Assembly: GCA_900755995.1 (NCBI GenBank)
Contig: CAAEIM010000188.1
Coordinates: forward strand, 1 to 17,896
Origin: Clostridia bacterium
GTDB taxonomy: Bacteria; Bacillota; Clostridia; Oscillospirales; Acutalibacteraceae
Length of the DNA stretch: 17,896 nt
Direction of reading: 5' to 3'
Each line of letters begins with the position of its first letter. The first letter of the stretch is position 1. The notes under the pieces were generated by a model. It worked only from the letters and a program-made list of their open reading frames with translations. It had not been told where the DNA came from and searched no databases. This document shows, in pieces, positions 15,427 through 17,896 of this stretch. The position numbers were made by a program, and so were the translations under genes.

Positions 15427-16832
15427 TTGCCACCCTTTTTTCTGCCGAAAAGCCTGAACGGCTCTCCGTCCCTTTTAAGAACCGTAAGCTTGAAAATCAA
15501 TAGCGTTACAGCCACAATAATAAGTCCCGCAAGCGAAATATAATATATCATATTGTTAGTTTCAGAATTATTCGCCGCAGCGGAGTCGGGTGTTGATTCA
15601 AGTACAAAAGGCTTATAGGTATCATTCGGGGAGTTAATTGATTGATTAAACTCGGCTTCAGATTGCTGTGCAGATGTTTCCTTTACGTTTTCTGACGAAT
15701 TCTCGTCAGCCGCACCGCTTTCCTGCTTACCTGTAATATCGCCCGTATTTACGGAGTTATTCTGAGAATTGCTGTCTATAACAACAGCAGAAACTTCACT
15801 TGAACCGTTATTACCTACCTGATTATTTTCGCTGTCAGAATCAGAATTTGAGGTATCTTCAAAGCCAAAAACATCTGTTGTTCCGGTTGATAGGTACATA
15901 TTAAAATCGACAAGTGCCTTTAACGCCTGATAGCTTGCAATATTATTTGATTTTCCGCCCTGTATATGAGCAAAGCCGCCGTCTGAATTTTTATAAGACA
16001 GCAGATTGTCAATAAGATTATTGCCGTTTTTGATAAATCTTGAATCAGTCTGAATATCAACGTCAAGCGCAATAAGTGCAGAAATCACCTGAGCTGTGCT
16101 CTCGCAATTCACTGTTCCGTAGGAAGAATAGCCTCCGTTTTCATCCTGTTTTTCAGACAAGATGTTTAAAGCCCTGTCTAAAGCGGAGCTTACAGCAGAA
16201 TCAGCTTTGTAAGGGGCAAGCGCCTGAACACATATAGCCGTCATATCTGTATCAGCTGACTTTCCCGATAAAGAAAAACCTCCGTCAGAAAGCTGTAAGC
16301 CTATAATTTTTTTTATAAAATATTCCCTGCCGTACTCGGCGTCAGACGGAACAACCGCACCTGCACAATCAAGTGCCATCAGGGCATAAGCATAGGCGTT
16401 TATGCCCTGACTGTTTACTTTATCAGAGTTATAAGTCCCGTCACCGAGCAGGTTTTTTCCGTTAATATTCTCAGGATTGAGTCCACACGCATAAAGCGCA
16501 AGTACTGTGCGCTGAAAATCTGTAGCCTTACTGTTTTTCTCATACAGCTTTTCGGCAGATTTTTCCATTGACTCCTGAACGGCTGTTACATCTTCACCGT
16601 ATTTTGAAAGAGAAATAATATACCACTGTGTTTCGGTACTGTCTGTTTTTTCGGAAAGCTTTTGCACTAAAGCTTCTGTATCCCCTGCCCCCATAAGAGA
16701 GGACTTGTATGACATAATTTCATCAATTACCTTTGAAATATCAGCCTTATTATATTTTTCCGCTGCATTTACCAATACACACGGAAACAGCATAACAGTA
16801 CATATCAGCAAAGCCGTAAGCCTTTTCAGCAT
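15423..16832 (-). CDS. Membrane-anchored protein with prenyltransferase/squalene-cyclase-like repeats (alpha/alpha barrel)
   Basis: This is a 469-residue exported protein. A signal peptide (1-23, cut after VNA) is followed by an alpha-helical region of about 290 residues. Its repeats are LSDGGFSLSG (181-190), ENGGYSSYGT (231-240) and NSDGGFAHIQ (282-291), each followed by a helix such as DMTAICVQALAPY. These are typical of squalene-cyclase/prenyltransferase-type alpha/alpha barrels, the fold class of the cobalamin-binding barrel of intrinsic factor. A Ser/Asn/Glu-rich linker (~325-425) leads to one membrane helix (~429-450) and a basic tail ending GRKKGGK, so it is tethered with the barrel outside. 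The ATG at 16832 is preferred: AAGGA lies 9 bases upstream, whereas a TTG at 16841 would be too close. I infer a role as a B12-binding partner. Confidence 0.85.
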   Translation of the reverse strand: MLKRLTALLICTVMLFPCVLVNAAEKYNKADISKVIDEIMSYKSSLMGAGDTEALVQKLSEKTDSTETQWYIISLSKYGEDVTAVQESMEKSAEKLYEKNSKATDFQRTVLALYACGLNPENINGKNLLGDGTYNSDKVNSQGINAYAYALMALDCAGAVVPSDAEYGREYFIKKIIGLQLSDGGFSLSGKSADTDMTAICVQALAPYKADSAVSSALDRALNILSEKQDENGGYSSYGTVNCESTAQVISALIALDVDIQTDSRFIKNGNNLIDNLLSYKNSDGGFAHIQGGKSNNIASYQALKALVDFNMYLSTGTTDVFGFEDTSNSDSDSENNQVGNNGSSEVSAVVIDSNSQNNSVNTGDITGKQESGAADENSSENVKETSAQQSEAEFNQSINSPNDTYKPFVLESTPDSAAANNSETNNMIYYISLAGLIIVAVTLLIFKLTVLKRDGEPFRLFGRKKGGK

Positions 16833-16844
16833 AATTATCAATCC

Positions 16845-17738
16845 TTATTCAGCAATACCTGCTGTGAAATTTAAAATATAATTCTGAAGACTTGTAACAT
16901 CAATTACATCAACCGTACCGTCTTTGTTAATGTCGGCAATATCCTGCTGTTCTTTGGAAAACTCCTGCGAGCCGCAAAGATACAGCTGAATAAATGTTAC
17001 ATCATTAACATCAAGCTTGTTGTCAAAATTCACATCACCAAAAACGGATTTAACCAATGTTACATTGTAATTTTCAGGGTAGCGGAGAACAGCCGGAGCA
17101 CCGTTTGGATTTTTCTTTTCAACCTGAAGTGAGTGCTTACCCGAGGTAAAGTCTGAATCACTGAGTGTTATAGTGCCGTTTTCGTCTGTTATATATTGAC
17201 TGTCGTCAAAAGTAACTGTCATACCCTCTAAAGGAATTGTGCTTACTATCGGGTTCCAGTTATCATCGTATTCTGTTGATTGAGCTGTAAAGGTTATCTT
17301 GCCCTCGCTGTCAAGTGCTGATTTATCCATCTGAGGAATAAAGCACGGATAATCGCCGTAATAAAGAACTACTGTATCGTTTTCGCTGAGTGTGAAATCA
17401 CCTACGCCGACATTTGGCGCTGCCTCATTTACGCAGTAATTCCAACCGTCCCAGCCGCCGAATTGACCGGCTGCCTCTCCGTTTACATCTGTAATATAAC
17501 CATCCTCAACGCCCTTTACGGTTATATCATCGGAGAGCTCGTCTGCATACTTAATGAGGTCAGCTGTGGTGCTGCCCTCTGATACATCATAATTGGCATC
17601 AAGCAGGCAGGAATCTACTCCCTCAATACGAAGTGATACGGAAATTTTGTTTGTTTCCTCTGCAAATGCAGAAATTGCCGATGCTGATACAAGCATAGCA
17701 ACAAGCGAAGCAGAAAGAATTTTTACTCTTGTTTTCAT
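16845..17738 (-). CDS. Secreted DUF4430 protein with C-terminal type I dockerin
   Basis: This is a 297-residue secreted protein. A signal peptide (1-26, cut after SAFA) is followed by a DUF4430 domain (~30-130) containing GGWDGWNYCVNEAAPNVGVG and LSENDTVVLYYGDY. A beta-rich middle region (~140-230) may be an Ig-like or similar module. Residues 233-291 are a type I dockerin with two calcium loops: D235-N237-D239-D243-D246 and D269-N271-D273-D277-D280. The start is the ATG at 17738, with AAGGAG 9 bases upstream. A longer frame to 17804 would place codons inside the riboswitch terminator. It is the first gene after the B12 riboswitch. The dockerin implies docking to a cohesin on a cell-surface scaffold. 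Confidence 0.9.
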   Translation of the reverse strand: MKTRVKILSASLVAMLVSASAISAFAEETNKISVSLRIEGVDSCLLDANYDVSEGSTTADLIKYADELSDDITVKGVEDGYITDVNGEAAGQFGGWDGWNYCVNEAAPNVGVGDFTLSENDTVVLYYGDYPCFIPQMDKSALDSEGKITFTAQSTEYDDNWNPIVSTIPLEGMTVTFDDSQYITDENGTITLSDSDFTSGKHSLQVEKKNPNGAPAVLRYPENYNVTLVKSVFGDVNFDNKLDVNDVTFIQLYLCGSQEFSKEQQDIADINKDGTVDVIDVTSLQNYILNFTAGIAE

Positions 17739-17749
17739 AAAACCATTCT

Positions 17750-17781
17750 CCTTAAAATAAAAATAGCCTCTGAAAAGAGGC
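17750..17781 (-). terminator. Terminator of the riboswitch expression platform
   Basis: On the minus strand GCCTCT (17781-17776) pairs with AGAGGC (17771-17766) across a TTTC loop, followed by TATTTTTATTTT. It sits between the B12-box and the first gene, only 12 bases before the end of the leader, as expected for transcriptional riboswitch control. The AAGGAG ribosome site follows at once. Confidence 0.8.
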
Positions 17782-17820
17782 ATAGTTATATACAGGGCAA
17801 GCAAGCTTACCCATAACTAT
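17782..17820 (-). promoter_or_regulatory. Leader hairpin of the riboswitch expression platform
   Basis: ATAGTTAT (17820-17813) pairs with ATAACTAT (17789-17782). Inside, GGGTAAGC (17812-17805) pairs with GCTTGCCC (17802-17795) with one mismatch. The same TTGCCC (17800-17795) could instead pair with GGGCAA at 17833-17828, which makes an alternative fold possible. It abuts the terminator stem. Confidence 0.55.
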
Positions 17821-17854
17821 TCTCCCATTGCCCAAGAAAGTTTACAATTTTTAT

Positions 17855-17896
17855 TACGGCAGGGGTCCTGACTTATAGACCGCCAATTTTTTATGA
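17855..17896 (-). promoter_or_regulatory. Cobalamin riboswitch, 3' part (B12-box); remainder beyond window
   Basis: The minus strand at 17874-17858 reads AAGTCAGGACCCCTGCC, a close match to the B12-box consensus (AGYCAGGAgACCTGCC) near the 3' end of the cobalamin aptamer. It is preceded by GGCGGTCTAT. The rest of the aptamer should lie to the right of 17896, outside the window. It controls the DUF4430/ECF operon, which independently points to corrinoid uptake. Confidence 0.8.

Noticed and set aside
17739..17804. N-terminal extension of the dockerin protein to 17804
   Set aside because: It would translate the riboswitch terminator. A proper ribosome site and a clean signal peptide mark the ATG at 17738.
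1..17896. CRISPR array, insertion sequence, prophage or integrated element next to the tRNAs
   Set aside because: I saw no regularly spaced direct repeats, transposase or integrase gene, and no tRNA 3'-end duplication. The genes and spacing look like ordinary chromosome.

Overview
The window looks like a chromosomal stretch of a low-GC anaerobic Firmicute, most likely a Ruminococcus-type member of the Oscillospiraceae. The clues are a sodium-type V-ATPase operon with the Enterococcus ntp gene order, AzlCD, Shine-Dalgarno-rich starts, CCA-encoding tRNAs, and a secreted protein with a type I dockerin, a module typical of cellulosome- or amylosome-forming ruminococci. Every supported gene lies on the minus strand, so the window is best read from its right end to its left.

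Right end to about 11.8 kb: a vitamin B12 acquisition operon. It begins with the 3' part of a cobalamin riboswitch (a B12-box near 17.86 kb) and a terminator-type expression platform. Next come a secreted DUF4430 protein carrying a dockerin, a membrane-anchored protein with squalene-cyclase/prenyltransferase-like repeats, a DUF4430 lipoprotein, and a complete ECF transporter (EcfT, a fused double ABC ATPase, and an S component). DUF4430 is the fold of the C-terminal beta domain of animal transcobalamin and intrinsic factor, and the repeat protein resembles their alpha6/alpha6 barrel. The locus therefore looks like a split, surface-displayed intrinsic-factor-like capture system feeding an ECF importer. 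It is the most interesting region here.

10.0-11.7 kb: a P-loop ATPase/CYTH fusion protein, then a tRNA cluster (Arg-TCT, His-GTG, Lys-TTT, Gln-TTG) behind a perfect consensus promoter, with one terminator between Lys and Gln and another after Gln.

5.9-9.9 kb: a PurF-like protein with its own promoter that has lost the glutaminase active site but kept the PRPP loop and the candidate Fe-S cysteines. It is followed by the branched-chain amino acid exporter pair azlC-azlD, a terminator, and ilvE with its own promoter and terminator. AzlCD and IlvE both concern branched-chain amino acids.

1-5.5 kb: a V-type ATPase operon (ntpF-I-K-E-C-G-A) with a good promoter. It runs off the left end inside ntpA, just before the P-loop. 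The rotor subunit K keeps the residues that bind Na+ in E. hirae NtpK. The 430-base gap before this operon holds its promoter, the ilvE terminator and a possible stop-interrupted small reading frame on the plus strand.
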